Shown piece by piece: positions 51,786 through 60,839 of a stretch of 64,000 nt of DNA. How positions within the stretch are numbered: the stretch's first letter is position 1; each line of letters opens with the position of its first letter. Made by a program: the position numbers and the translations under genes. Below the pieces are notes generated by a model that was given only the letters and a program-made list of their open reading frames with translations, ran no database searches and was not told the DNA's origin. Origin of the DNA: Paenibacillus sp. Root52 (GTDB lineage Bacteria > Bacillota > Bacilli > Paenibacillales > Paenibacillaceae); contig NZ_LMFO01000003.1 in assembly GCF_001426865.1 (NCBI RefSeq), positions 723-64,722 on the forward strand. The letters are read 5' to 3'.

Positions 51786-53426
51786 ATGATGAAGATGAAA
51801 ATGAAGAAGTTTATTGCACCTGTACTTAGTTTGACACTGTTGATGCCAGGGATTGCAGGAGCTGCTTCTGCACCACAGACACCAATGACAATGATGAAAG
51901 CATCGGTGAACACACCGGCTGCAGACCTTAGAGCGAACCTGGATCACCTATTGTCTGAACACTTTGCACTCGCCGTAACCGCGATGGCAAAAGCTTATGA
52001 TGGAGCAAAGGATGCCGATGCAGCATACAAAGCACTGGATCAAAATGCACTGGATATGCAGCCAGCGATCGCTTCCCTATACGGTGACGCTGGTGCGAAG
52101 GAATTCGAACGTATCTTCCGTGCACATAACAAATACACCGATGATCTAGTGAGGGCAACCAAAATGGGTAACCAAGCTGGCATCAAGCAAGCTCAAGCGA
52201 ACATCAACGGCTTTGTGGATGAATTCTCAACATTCCTCAGTACAGCAACCGAAGGCAAATTGCCAAAAGCAGCAGCCAAACAGGCTTTGCAAGTACATGA
52301 AGATCTCGTGCAAAAAGTATTCGATGAATACGTCGCTGGAGATTATGCGGATGCATACAAGGCTTACCGTGAAGGCTTCAAAGAAATGTTCGACGTAAGT
52401 AAAGCACTTTCTACAGCGATTACTACACAAATGCCTGAGAAATTCGATCACACCAAAGCGGACACGAAAGCAGCTGATTTGAGATCTACGCTCAACCACT
52501 TGGCATCCGAACACTTTGCGCTCTCTGCTCTGCAAATGCAGGAAGAATACGATGGACGCACAGCAGCTTCCAATGCACTGGTTACAGCTGAAGCTGGCAA
52601 CACCGCTGATTTCAAAGCAGCCATTGCTTCCGTTTACGGTAACGATGGTGCCAATGCGTTCGAGAAAATTTGGGTAACCAACCACGTTAATGCTCAGAGT
52701 GATTATGTAAAAGCTGTTAAAAACAACGATGCGGCGGCTCGTGCAGCCGTAGAGAAACGTATTGATGGATTCACAACAGAGTTCGCAACATTCCTGGATG
52801 CTGCAACAGCAGGCAACCTGCCAAAAGCAGCAGGACAACAAGCGCTGACAACACATGAGAACCAAGTGCAAAAAGTCCTCGACCAATATGCAGCAGGCAA
52901 TTATGATGCTTCTTACACGACGAATCGTGAAGGGTTCAAAGTGATGTTCGGTGTAGGTCAAGCGTTGGGTAACGCGATTGTGACTCAATTCAACGATAAG
53001 TTTCAAGAGCCAGCAGCTCCAACAACGCCTGCACCAGCTCCGGATATGACAACGGTATGGATGCAAGTGAACAGCAAAATGCTGAAAATTAACGATAAAA
53101 CAACCAATATGGATACAACACCAGTACTGTGGAAAAACACAACCTATATTCCACTGCGTTTCTTGAGTGAAGGTATTGGTGCAACGGTGAAATGGGACAA
53201 AAAGGCACAACAAGTAACGGTCATGGCGGGCAACGATACGCTCGAATTCTGGGTGAACAACAATGTGATGGAAGTTAATGGTGTGAAGAAAAACGTAGGC
53301 TCTACCGTATTTGTCAACAAAGATGGTCGTACGCAAGTACCACTGCGCTTCATTGCTGAGTTACTGAAGTGGGATGTGAAATGGGCACAAAAAGACGGTT
53401 CCATTACACTAACCAAATCGATGTAA
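51786..53426 (+). CDS. Secreted protein: two His-rich helical repeats plus copper-amine-oxidase N domain
   Basis: A 546-residue secreted protein. Signal peptide about 1-29 (GIAGAASA). Two homologous helical domains of about 175 residues follow (about 47-220 and 228-402), each opening with ADLR..L.HL.SEHFAL and ending with GF..MF.V..AL..AI..Q...KF. Positionally conserved His and Glu (H..SEH, an interior H near the middle, and HE or HEN in the last third) resemble metal-binding helix bundles. A Pro/Ala linker leads to a copper-amine-oxidase-N-like surface domain (about 415-546). AAGGAG supports the ATG at 51786. A terminator follows. Confidence 0.82.
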   Translation: MMKMKMKKFIAPVLSLTLLMPGIAGAASAPQTPMTMMKASVNTPAADLRANLDHLLSEHFALAVTAMAKAYDGAKDADAAYKALDQNALDMQPAIASLYGDAGAKEFERIFRAHNKYTDDLVRATKMGNQAGIKQAQANINGFVDEFSTFLSTATEGKLPKAAAKQALQVHEDLVQKVFDEYVAGDYADAYKAYREGFKEMFDVSKALSTAITTQMPEKFDHTKADTKAADLRSTLNHLASEHFALSALQMQEEYDGRTAASNALVTAEAGNTADFKAAIASVYGNDGANAFEKIWVTNHVNAQSDYVKAVKNNDAAARAAVEKRIDGFTTEFATFLDAATAGNLPKAAGQQALTTHENQVQKVLDQYAAGNYDASYTTNREGFKVMFGVGQALGNAIVTQFNDKFQEPAAPTTPAPAPDMTTVWMQVNSKMLKINDKTTNMDTTPVLWKNTTYIPLRFLSEGIGATVKWDKKAQQVTVMAGNDTLEFWVNNNVMEVNGVKKNVGSTVFVNKDGRTQVPLRFIAELLKWDVKWAQKDGSITLTKSM

Positions 53427-53550
53427 CTCGAAAAAGTGAATAGAATGACTGTTGTCGATCACCAAACTATTTCAAGAAACCATGACCCTATTCTCTGGGT
53501 AGCGTAGCTCTTCTTACCCAGGATTGTAATCATCATCTAATCATATTGTG

Positions 53551-53590
53551 CTGCCCACTACATGCTGCTCTAGGATGTAGTGGGCAGTTT
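53551..53590 (+). terminator. Terminator after the secreted repeat protein
   Basis: CTGCCCACTACAT, loop, ATGTAGTGGGCAG, then TTTTGTT: a perfect 13-base-pair stem. Confidence 0.93.
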
Positions 53591-53736
53591 TGTTATACAC
53601 GGATTTCGTTCCAAATAAATTCAAATATTTGGTATAATCATCAAGTAATGACTTACATAACAGCTTGGATAGCCGATGTAGCCTAGAATGATGTATGATC
53701 TATTTAGTATGAGCAAAATAAAAGGGGGACAGTGGA

Positions 53737-54189
53737 ATGAGTACATCATCCAAACCGGAGCGTTCAGCGAGAAATGTGGACACGCGGTTATTTATTGCTT
53801 GGGCCGTTTCTGTCATCGCAACAGGCGGCAGTTTATATTTTAGTGAAATTAAAGGATACATTCCTTGTGATCTGTGTTGGTTCCAGCGGATTTTCATGTA
53901 CCCGTTAACGATTGTGCTCGGGATTGCTTATTTCAAGGATGATGTGGGCATTGCCAAATATGTACTGCCGCTCAGCTTTGTTGGTGGCGGAATTTCGTTA
54001 TATCACGTTACGATCCAGCGTATCTTCTCTGCTACAGGTAATGCCGTGGCTTGTGGTAAAGTTCCTTGTTACACCGATTATCTGAATTGGTTCGGCTTCA
54101 TTACGATTCCTTTGCTCGCTCTAATCGCTTTTATTATCATCATTGTAGCGCTGTGGGGCATTGGCAAAGCATCCAAATCTTCTTTGTAA
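53737..54189 (+). CDS. bdbC: Thiol-disulfide oxidoreductase BdbC (DsbB family)
   Basis: A 150-residue membrane protein with four helices that reoxidises an extracytoplasmic thioredoxin-like partner (BdbD) with quinone. The first active-site pair CDLC (Cys44, Cys47) sits after helix one in GYIPCDLCWFQRIFMYP, and the second pair is in the loop AVACGKVPCYTDY. Both are intact. The 17-base gap to the next gene suggests co-transcription with the FixH/YtkA-like lipoprotein. No bdbD gene is in the window. Confidence 0.93.
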   Translation: MSTSSKPERSARNVDTRLFIAWAVSVIATGGSLYFSEIKGYIPCDLCWFQRIFMYPLTIVLGIAYFKDDVGIAKYVLPLSFVGGGISLYHVTIQRIFSATGNAVACGKVPCYTDYLNWFGFITIPLLALIAFIIIIVALWGIGKASKSSL

Positions 54190-54206
54190 GAAAGGATAGA
54201 TGGTTG

Positions 54207-54650
54207 ATGAGCGGACATATCCGTAGGTGCATGTCTTTTATTATGTTGATTATACTGACCGCGGCTTGCTCTTATCAGGATCAGAATGCATCGGGTGAGA
54301 TGCCGGTCATGATCAAAGTACAGCTCATGGTTCCGGAACAGGTCTCACCTGGTGAGCCTGTGTCTTTACAGTTGAAGCTGACACAGGGGGACGCGCCAGT
54401 TAGCAATGCGGATCAAGTGCAGTTCCAGATCTGGAACAAGCTTAATGAGCCTGCTCCGGTGTCGCCGGAAGAAGGCTATATGACTGTTGAGAAGCTGGAG
54501 GAACAAGGGGCATTGACAGCCAGAGAAGTGCAAGATGGAATCTACGAGGTAGATTATACATTTGAAGAACCAGGCTCTTATGTGGTTCAAGCTCATGTAA
54601 CACATGGGTCTATGCACAGTATGCCGAGAAAGAATGTTGAAGTGAAATAA
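54207..54650 (+). CDS. Lipoprotein with FixH/YtkA-like domain
   Basis: A 147-residue lipoprotein. The signal peptide ends in lipobox LTAAC (about Cys21). The body is an immunoglobulin-like beta sandwich: VQLMVPEQVSPGEPVSLQLKLTQGDAPVSNADQVQFQIW ... DGIYEVDYTFEEPGSYVVQAHVTHGSMHSMP, which matches the FixH/YtkA-like pattern. A His/Met-rich end (HVTHGSMHSMPRK) could bind copper. It lies just after bdbC, so a role in thiol or metal handling at the membrane is plausible but not shown. Confidence 0.8.
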   Translation: MSGHIRRCMSFIMLIILTAACSYQDQNASGEMPVMIKVQLMVPEQVSPGEPVSLQLKLTQGDAPVSNADQVQFQIWNKLNEPAPVSPEEGYMTVEKLEEQGALTAREVQDGIYEVDYTFEEPGSYVVQAHVTHGSMHSMPRKNVEVK

Positions 54651-54747
54651 AGCGGGCGTAGCCGTCATTTGGTTCAGCGCGGTAAATGTGTTTATTATAT
54701 TTAATGATATTAATGAATTTAATAAAGTTGTAGGAAAAGAGGTTGTT

Positions 54748-55728
54748 ATGGCAACAATTCATGATGTTGCACTCAGAGCAGGAGTGTCCGTAACTACCGT
54801 CTCACGTGTATTAAATAACCGGGGGTATATCAGTCAGAAGACCCGGGATAAAGTGTATCAGACAATGAGTGAACTGAATTATCGTCCGAATGAGATTGCC
54901 CGTTCTCTTTTGCGCAAGCAGTCCAATGTCATCGGCTTAATTATTCCTGATGTGTCCCATCCGTTTTTTGGTGAGATGGCCAATTATATTGAATATCATG
55001 CGTATCAGCATGGGTTCAAGATTATGCTATGCAACTCGCATATGGAGCCTTCCAAAGAGCGAGAGTATGTGGAAATGCTCAAAGGCAACCGAGTGGATGG
55101 CATTATTATGGGTAGCCATACACTTGAAGTAGATGAATATATGAATCTGCATTCACCTATTGTTACCTTTGACCGTCAGATCGGTACGGACATCCCGTTT
55201 ATTTCCTCTGATAATTATCAGGGAGGAGTTATGGCTGCTGAATTGCTTCTTGCTAAAGGCAGAAGGAAAGTGGCTCATATCTGCGGTAATCTAGGATTGC
55301 AGATGCTCTCCAATCGCAGAACAGCAGGTTTTGTGGACAAGCTGGAGGCACACGGTATCAGGCCAATCGCTACACATGAAACGAATCTGAACGTGTTTAG
55401 TCAGGAGCAATATACGGAACTGGTTGAACAATTACTGGTGGAACATCCCGAAGTGGACGGTTTGTTTGTGACTAGTGACCTAATCGCTATTCATGCGTTG
55501 AAACAAATTATCGCCCGTGGTCGCAAAGTTCCCGAGGATATTTCCATCATTGGGTATGATGATATTCGTGCGGCAAGTTATGTGCTGCCAGGCATTACTA
55601 CGATCAGACAACCTGTGGAACGCATGGCTGAACTTGCGGTGGAGCTGATTCGTCGTCAAATTGCTGAAGAAGAAATTACAATGGAGAACATTTTGCCAGT
55701 CACCTTGGTGGAAAGAGAGACGACCTAA
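54748..55728 (+). CDS. LacI-family repressor of the sucrose/fructan operon
   Basis: A 326-residue regulator. The helix-turn-helix is at residues 2-24 (ATIHDVALRAGVSVTTVSRVLNN), followed by the hinge and a periplasmic-binding-like sugar domain (SNVIGLIIPDVSHPFFGEM, FVTSDLIAIHALKQI, SIIGYDDI, TTIRQPVERMAELAVELI). The ATG at 54748 follows AAAGAGG; the in-frame upstream start lacks support. It lies directly before two perfect operators in the promoter of the ABC transporter and GH32 genes, its likely targets, and has its own terminator. Confidence 0.92.
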   Translation: MATIHDVALRAGVSVTTVSRVLNNRGYISQKTRDKVYQTMSELNYRPNEIARSLLRKQSNVIGLIIPDVSHPFFGEMANYIEYHAYQHGFKIMLCNSHMEPSKEREYVEMLKGNRVDGIIMGSHTLEVDEYMNLHSPIVTFDRQIGTDIPFISSDNYQGGVMAAELLLAKGRRKVAHICGNLGLQMLSNRRTAGFVDKLEAHGIRPIATHETNLNVFSQEQYTELVEQLLVEHPEVDGLFVTSDLIAIHALKQIIARGRKVPEDISIIGYDDIRAASYVLPGITTIRQPVERMAELAVELIRRQIAEEEITMENILPVTLVERETT

Positions 55729-55744
55729 TTGGGTCGTTTTTTTA
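55719..55744 (+). terminator. Terminator overlapping the lacI-type gene stop
   Basis: ACGACC, loop TAATT, GGGTCGT, then seven T. The stop codon TAA (55726-55728) lies in the loop. Confidence 0.85.
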
Positions 55745-55748
55745 TTTA

Positions 55749-55787
55749 TGTCAAACGATTGACATGTCAAACCTTTGACATTATAAT
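55749..55787 (+). promoter_or_regulatory. Sigma-A promoter with two abutting LacI-type operators
   Basis: Two 16-base operators TGTCAA-N4-TTGACA lie end to end (55749-55764 and 55765-55780). The right half of the first is also the -35 box TTGACA (55759-55764); 17 bases on is TATAAT (55782-55787). The second operator fills the spacer. Bound repressor would block polymerase completely. Confidence 0.88.
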
Positions 55788-55840
55788 CAGTCCTGTAAGC
55801 GGTTTCTTTCATGCATACTCATAAACGGGGGGAATAACAG

Positions 55841-57163
55841 ATGAGAAGAGAGCGGAAATGGGCGAAGTTATCCATATTATCATTAGTTATGGTCGTCATT
55901 CTTTCGGCATGTGGCGGTACACAATCAGGATCGGAAACAGATACATCCAGCGGATCTGGTGATAACGTAAAGATTACGCTTTTGAATTCTAAGACAGAGA
56001 TAAATAGCCAGCTAGAGCAGGCAGCGAAAGACTTCCAAGCAGATAACCCTAATATTACGGTGGAGATTGTACCTGTAGGTAACGGACAGTCGCCATTTGA
56101 GAAAGCTTCAGCTTTGTACGCTTCCGGCAATCCAACAACGATGATGATGCTGGATACAGGGGATGTAGAGAAATTTAAGGATCGTGTTCTGGATCTTACC
56201 TCTGAAAAATGGATGAAGGATGCCGTTGAGAACAGCACAGCAGCAACGACTTTTGATGGCAAAAACTATGCCTTTCCACTCTCCATTGAAGGATATGGCT
56301 TCATCTACAATCAGAAAGTGCTGGATGAGGCTGTAGGTGGCACATTTGACCCACAAACGGTACAAACAACTGCACAGCTTGATGAACTGTTCCAGAAAAT
56401 TGCAGCGACCGGCAAATCACCTCTCATTGTTTCACCAATGGATTGGTCGCTCGGAGCACACTACCTTGCACTTGCTTATGGTGGACAGTCGCCAGATCGT
56501 GCCAAAGTCGATCAATTCATTCTTGATTTGAAAGCGGGTACAGTGGATTTGGCTTCGAATGCGGTCTTTAATGGCCTGATGGATACGTTTGATCTTATGA
56601 AAGCTAACAATATCGACAAAGCTTCTCCGCTCTCTGGTACATATGAGCGTGGGCCTGAAGTGTTAGGAAAAGGCGAGGTAGGCATATGGTTCCAAGGGAA
56701 CTGGGCATGGCCGCAGATCGACAGCTTTGATACAGCAGGCGGACAATATGGCTTCCTGCCAGTGCCTGTAAGTAACAACGCAGACGATTTTGGTAATAAA
56801 CAAATCTCTGCAGCCGTATCCAAACGCATACTGATCGACAAAGAAAAGAATACACCCGCACAGCAGGAAGCAGCGAAAAAATTCTTAGACTGGATTGTGT
56901 ATGAGTCGAAAGGACAGGATTTCCTTGTGAATCAGGCAAGTATCATTCCGGCATTCAGCAATATCACACTGGAACCGGCTGACCCGCTTGGTAAGTCTAT
57001 TAGTGACTACATCAAAGCTGGCAACATTGAAGAATCCATGAGTACGCTACCAGCCGATCATTGGTCTAAACTGGGGGCTTCCATGCAGAAGTATTTGGCT
57101 GACGTTATTGATCGTGATGCACTGGCCAAAGAAATTCAGAGCTACTGGACTAACGTGAAATAA
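55841..57163 (+). CDS. ABC transporter sugar-binding lipoprotein
   Basis: A 440-residue family 1 solute-binding protein. Lipobox LSACG (about Cys24), a Ser/Thr/Gly linker, then the two-lobed binding fold with VKITLLNSK, ITVEIVPVGNGQSPFEKASALYASG, and EVGIWFQGNWAWPQID. Context (LacI repressor, two MalFG-type permeases and a GH32 hydrolase) points to sucrose or fructo-oligosaccharides as ligand. No ATPase is encoded in the operon, so a shared MsmK/MsmX-type ATPase is presumably used. Confidence 0.92.
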   Translation: MRRERKWAKLSILSLVMVVILSACGGTQSGSETDTSSGSGDNVKITLLNSKTEINSQLEQAAKDFQADNPNITVEIVPVGNGQSPFEKASALYASGNPTTMMMLDTGDVEKFKDRVLDLTSEKWMKDAVENSTAATTFDGKNYAFPLSIEGYGFIYNQKVLDEAVGGTFDPQTVQTTAQLDELFQKIAATGKSPLIVSPMDWSLGAHYLALAYGGQSPDRAKVDQFILDLKAGTVDLASNAVFNGLMDTFDLMKANNIDKASPLSGTYERGPEVLGKGEVGIWFQGNWAWPQIDSFDTAGGQYGFLPVPVSNNADDFGNKQISAAVSKRILIDKEKNTPAQQEAAKKFLDWIVYESKGQDFLVNQASIIPAFSNITLEPADPLGKSISDYIKAGNIEESMSTLPADHWSKLGASMQKYLADVIDRDALAKEIQSYWTNVK

Positions 57164-57241
57164 ATAGGTGCTTCTTGGTCAGAGAACGGGGATGAGTTCT
57201 CTACCGGTTTCTAAGAGCAGCAGATTAACACATAGAGAGTG

Positions 57242-57317
57242 GTTGGTATGCCTTAGGCGATAGCAGGCGGGGGATGATTTCAACTCGCTAGCTAGCATTC
57301 GTCTTAGGCAAACCAAC
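57242..57317 (+). other. Intergenic stem-loop between binding protein and permease genes
   Basis: GTTGGTATGCCTTAGGCGA (57242-57260) pairs with TCGTCTTAGGCAAACCAAC (57299-57317) at 16 of 19 positions. A shorter AGAGAAC/GTTCTCT hairpin lies at 57181-57202. Such structures can keep the binding protein mRNA more abundant than the permease mRNA. Confidence 0.6.
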
Positions 57318-57350
57318 GGTATACACCTTGGGATAGAGTGGAGGATGACG

Positions 57351-58235
57351 ATGCTGACCGAAAAAGGATTATGGGCTCGCTTGCGCACCCGGCTCATCTT
57401 TACCGGCCCGACGCTGTTTGCGTTTGGTACAGTCATGATTATTCCGTTCTTGTATGGGATATATCTGACGTTTACGAACTGGGACGGGATTGCTGTTGAG
57501 CAAAGTCTCGTGGGCTGGGATAACTATATCGGCGTGTTCAAGGACACCGTGTTCTGGAAATCGTTTGTGATGACGCTGGAATACGTATTTATTACCGTGG
57601 TGCTGACCAATGCTGTTGCATTTTTGCTCGCTTATGCGGTAACTCGTGGAATTAAGGCACAGGGCTTATTCCGGGCAGGCTTCTTCCTACCCAATCTGGT
57701 CGGCGGAATTGTGCTGGGCTTCATTTGGCAGTTTATTTTCAACCAAGTATTCGTATTTGCTGGACAAAAAATGAATATTCCCCTGTTCCAAGCCTCCTGG
57801 CTGGCAGACCCAGACAAAGCTTTCTGGGCACTAGTGATCGTGACGGTATGGCAATATGCAGGTTATATGATGGTCATCTACATTGCAGGTTTGATGAATG
57901 TACCCAAAGACGTGATGGAGGCGGCCAGCATTGACGGAGCAAGTAACCGCAGGATGTTGGGACGAATCGTATTGCCACTGATGGTACCATCGTTCATCGT
58001 ATGTGTTTTTCTATCGCTCCAGCGTGGTTTTATGGTCTACGATCTCAACGTCTCATTAACGAGCGGGGGCCCATTCAAAAGCACGGAAATGGTATCCATG
58101 CATGTGTATGAGCAAGCCTTTCTGGCACGTGATTACGGATTGGGTCAAGCAGAAGCGTTTGTTCTGTTTATCCTTGTTGCCACCATTACATTGCTCCAGG
58201 TGTATTTCAGTAAGAAGTTGGAGGTGGAGGCATGA
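57351..58235 (+). CDS. ABC sugar transporter permease (MalF/UgpA type)
   Basis: A 294-residue permease with six helices. The cytoplasmic EAA loop reads VMEAASIDGASNRRMLGRIVLPLM, the docking site for the ATPase. GGAGG sits six bases before the ATG at 57351; an ATG two codons upstream is less well placed. The stop overlaps the next start by four bases. Confidence 0.94.
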   Translation: MLTEKGLWARLRTRLIFTGPTLFAFGTVMIIPFLYGIYLTFTNWDGIAVEQSLVGWDNYIGVFKDTVFWKSFVMTLEYVFITVVLTNAVAFLLAYAVTRGIKAQGLFRAGFFLPNLVGGIVLGFIWQFIFNQVFVFAGQKMNIPLFQASWLADPDKAFWALVIVTVWQYAGYMMVIYIAGLMNVPKDVMEAASIDGASNRRMLGRIVLPLMVPSFIVCVFLSLQRGFMVYDLNVSLTSGGPFKSTEMVSMHVYEQAFLARDYGLGQAEAFVLFILVATITLLQVYFSKKLEVEA

Positions 58236-59062
58236 TGGCTGGACAATCTCGTATGCTGGGCATGGCTAAATTATGTTCCTTAATCGTAGCGATGATGTTG
58301 TTCATTTTCCCATTTCTGCTACTGATCTCGAATTCGTTTAAGGCTAATCAGGCCATTACGTCAGATCCGCTGGGTCTACCCGCATCCTTCCAATGGGATA
58401 ATTACGTGAGCGCTTTCGATAAAATGGGGTATATATCTGCATTCAGCAATTCATTGCTGATTACGGTGTTGGGTGTAGTGCTAATTGCGTTGTTCGCAGC
58501 GATGACGGCTCATTATTTTGTACGGCACAATAGCAAGCTGAATCAATATCTGTTCTTCCTGATGGTTGCAGCGATGATTATTCCTTTTCAGGCAATTATG
58601 ATTCCGCTCGTGAAAATCTATGGTTCCTTGAGCTTGCTCGATAATAAATGGTCGCTTATTTACATGTACATCGGTTTTGGTAGCCCACTCGCTGTATTTA
58701 TCTATCATGGGTTTATCAAGAGCATTCCGCTGGAATTGGAAGAAGCAGCACTCATGGACGGGTGCGGACGAGTACAGACCTTCTTTCGCATCGTGCTACC
58801 GGTGTTACTGCCAACAAGTGTTACGATTGCGGTGTTAAATGTTCTGTGGATCTGGAATGACTTCCTGCTGCCTTCCTTGGTGCTAACTTCTTCCGAACAG
58901 CGGACATTGCCATTATCTACGTTCTATTTCTACGGTACCTATACTGTGGACTACGGCCCGTTGATGGCTGGGCTTGTACTGACATTGTTGCCTGTGTTGG
59001 TCGTATATCTATTTGCACAGAAGTATATTATTCAAGGTGTAATGCAAGGCTCCATCAAATAA
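58232..59062 (+). CDS. ABC sugar transporter permease (MalG/UgpE type)
   Basis: A 276-residue permease with six helices and the EAA loop LELEEAALMDGCGRVQTFFRIVLPVL. It starts ATGATG overlapping the stop of the first permease gene, after GGAGGTGGAGG, so the pair is translationally coupled. It forms the membrane channel together with the upstream permease. Confidence 0.94.
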   Translation: MMAGQSRMLGMAKLCSLIVAMMLFIFPFLLLISNSFKANQAITSDPLGLPASFQWDNYVSAFDKMGYISAFSNSLLITVLGVVLIALFAAMTAHYFVRHNSKLNQYLFFLMVAAMIIPFQAIMIPLVKIYGSLSLLDNKWSLIYMYIGFGSPLAVFIYHGFIKSIPLELEEAALMDGCGRVQTFFRIVLPVLLPTSVTIAVLNVLWIWNDFLLPSLVLTSSEQRTLPLSTFYFYGTYTVDYGPLMAGLVLTLLPVLVVYLFAQKYIIQGVMQGSIK

Positions 59063-59141
59063 AAACCACTACAACACTGCCCTTTTGGAACAGGACTAAC
59101 TAGACATCAACTCATAGATAGAGACAGGAGTGACATTTAAG

Positions 59142-60662
59142 ATGGATAAAGAGCAGGGACGAGAAACGATACAGGAGCATACCCATTCAACAACAGAAGT
59201 GAAATATACTCGGGAGCGGGCGAATACCTACATCGAGCAGCATCGACATGAGGTTGACCCTACCTACAGACTGGGATACCATCTCATGCCGCAGGTGGGG
59301 TGGATGAATGATCCCAACGGATTTATTTATTTCAATGGAGCATATCATTTGTTCTATCAATTCTATCCTTACGCGCCGGTGTGGGGACCAATGCACTGGG
59401 GACATGCCGTGAGCGCTGACTTGGTCACATGGGAACACCAACCTGTAGCACTTGCACCAGATCATACGTATGACATCGATGGGTGCTTCTCAGGGAGTGC
59501 GATCATTAAGAATGGAAAGCTCGCGCTGATGTACACGGGTCATGTGGTTACCGGACCTGACAAGGATCATGATTATTACCAGACGCAAAATATCGCGGAA
59601 TCTGACAATGGCATTGATTTTGTGAAAAGCGCACATAACCCCGTCATCCCACTGGATCTGATCCCAGCACATACGAGTAAGAAGGATTTCCGTGATCCCA
59701 AAGTATTCGAACGAAACGGGATGTATTACTGTGTACTCGGATCAAATGATGCAGCAGGCAATGGACTTATACTATTGTACCGTTCAACAGACTTACAGCA
59801 ATGGAACTTCGTAAACGTGATGGCTCAAAGTGACGGAACCCTTGGCGATAATTGGGAGTGTCCCGATCTGTTTGCCATGGGTGATAAAGATATATTGATC
59901 ATGTCCCCGCAACGGATGCCAGCTCAAGGAGACAATTATCGTAATTTGCACTCCACAGTTTACATGATGGGAACGTTGGATGAGGAGCAGGGTGTACTGG
60001 ACTACGAACATTATTATCCGCTTGACTGCGGATTTGATTTTTATGCTCCTCAGACTACGGAGGACGCGCAAGGACGGCGAATTATGGTCGCCTGGATGGA
60101 GACATGGGAGACGGAGATCCCAACTCAGAACGCACATAAGTGGGCTGGGGCGATGACGTTGCCACGTGAGCTCATCCGCAAGGGAGACCGCTTGACCTTC
60201 CAGCCGCTGCCTGAGCTTAAGCAATATCGAATAGACGGCATGGAGCATAAGGATATTCGTTTGGTTGATGGAGAGCATGATCTAGGGATTAGCGGGGATC
60301 GTTATGAATTACATGCTGTATTTGAAGCCGAGCAGGCACAGCAATTTGGATTGAAATTGCGTACTGGCAAGGATGAAGAGACCATCATCTCTTATGATGT
60401 GTCTCAGAGCCGACTTTGTTTTGACCGAGAGCGTGCGGGGAAAGGGCCGGGAGGCGAACGGGCTGTTGAGGTTGAACTGCGTGACGGGAAACTGGAACTT
60501 CAGATTTTTGTAGATGCCAGCTCAGTCGAAGTATTCATTCAGCAGGGTGAGCAGGTGATGACGGGGCGTATTTATCCTGATCCGAGTTCAACTGGCATTA
60601 AGGCATTCTCATCAGGAGTTTGCACACTGACAGAGCTTCGTAAATGGGATTTGCGTGTTTAA
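59142..60662 (+). CDS. Glycoside hydrolase family 32: sucrose-6-phosphate hydrolase / beta-fructosidase
   Basis: A 506-residue enzyme cleaving terminal beta-fructofuranosyl units. The five-bladed propeller carries the nucleophile Asp57 (WMNDPNG), the transition-state Asp185 (FRDPK) and acid/base Glu239 (WECPD). A C-terminal beta-sandwich runs from about 355 (VDASSVEVFI near the end). There is no signal peptide, so it acts in the cytoplasm on imported sucrose or short fructans delivered by the operon's transporter; because uptake is by ABC and not PTS, unphosphorylated sugar is the probable substrate. The ATG at 59142 follows AGGAG by 11 bases; a GTG at 59130 overlaps the site and is less likely. 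Confidence 0.95.
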   Translation: MDKEQGRETIQEHTHSTTEVKYTRERANTYIEQHRHEVDPTYRLGYHLMPQVGWMNDPNGFIYFNGAYHLFYQFYPYAPVWGPMHWGHAVSADLVTWEHQPVALAPDHTYDIDGCFSGSAIIKNGKLALMYTGHVVTGPDKDHDYYQTQNIAESDNGIDFVKSAHNPVIPLDLIPAHTSKKDFRDPKVFERNGMYYCVLGSNDAAGNGLILLYRSTDLQQWNFVNVMAQSDGTLGDNWECPDLFAMGDKDILIMSPQRMPAQGDNYRNLHSTVYMMGTLDEEQGVLDYEHYYPLDCGFDFYAPQTTEDAQGRRIMVAWMETWETEIPTQNAHKWAGAMTLPRELIRKGDRLTFQPLPELKQYRIDGMEHKDIRLVDGEHDLGISGDRYELHAVFEAEQAQQFGLKLRTGKDEETIISYDVSQSRLCFDRERAGKGPGGERAVEVELRDGKLELQIFVDASSVEVFIQQGEQVMTGRIYPDPSSTGIKAFSSGVCTLTELRKWDLRV

Positions 60663-60690
60663 TTTCGAATAAAATATTATAATAATAACC

Positions 60691-60721
60691 TTGACCTTGA
60701 AGTATACTTCAAGGTTTATTT
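60691..60721 (+). promoter_or_regulatory. MerR-type promoter with a perfect 22-base palindrome
   Basis: TTGACC (60691-60696), 19 bases, TTATTT. A perfect palindrome with the core CTTGAAGTATACTTCAAG covers 60694-60715. The 19-base spacing and the dyad inside the spacer are the hallmark of MerR-activated promoters. It drives the MerR gene at 60840. Confidence 0.7.
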
Positions 60722-60839
60722 TATATGTGTCCTAGGGATGATGGAGGTGAAGGTTCACCTCCAAAGTATCGGAACTATGGAAGACACACATCAGGGTAAG
60801 AGTAGAGTCGTGTGAAAGGACGGTGAAGTTGAGGTGAGC

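Noticed and set aside
52227-53336. 369-residue open frame on the minus strand
   Set aside because: Antisense to the secreted repeat protein; its Cys/His/Arg-rich composition mirrors Ala/Lys/Thr codons of the real gene.
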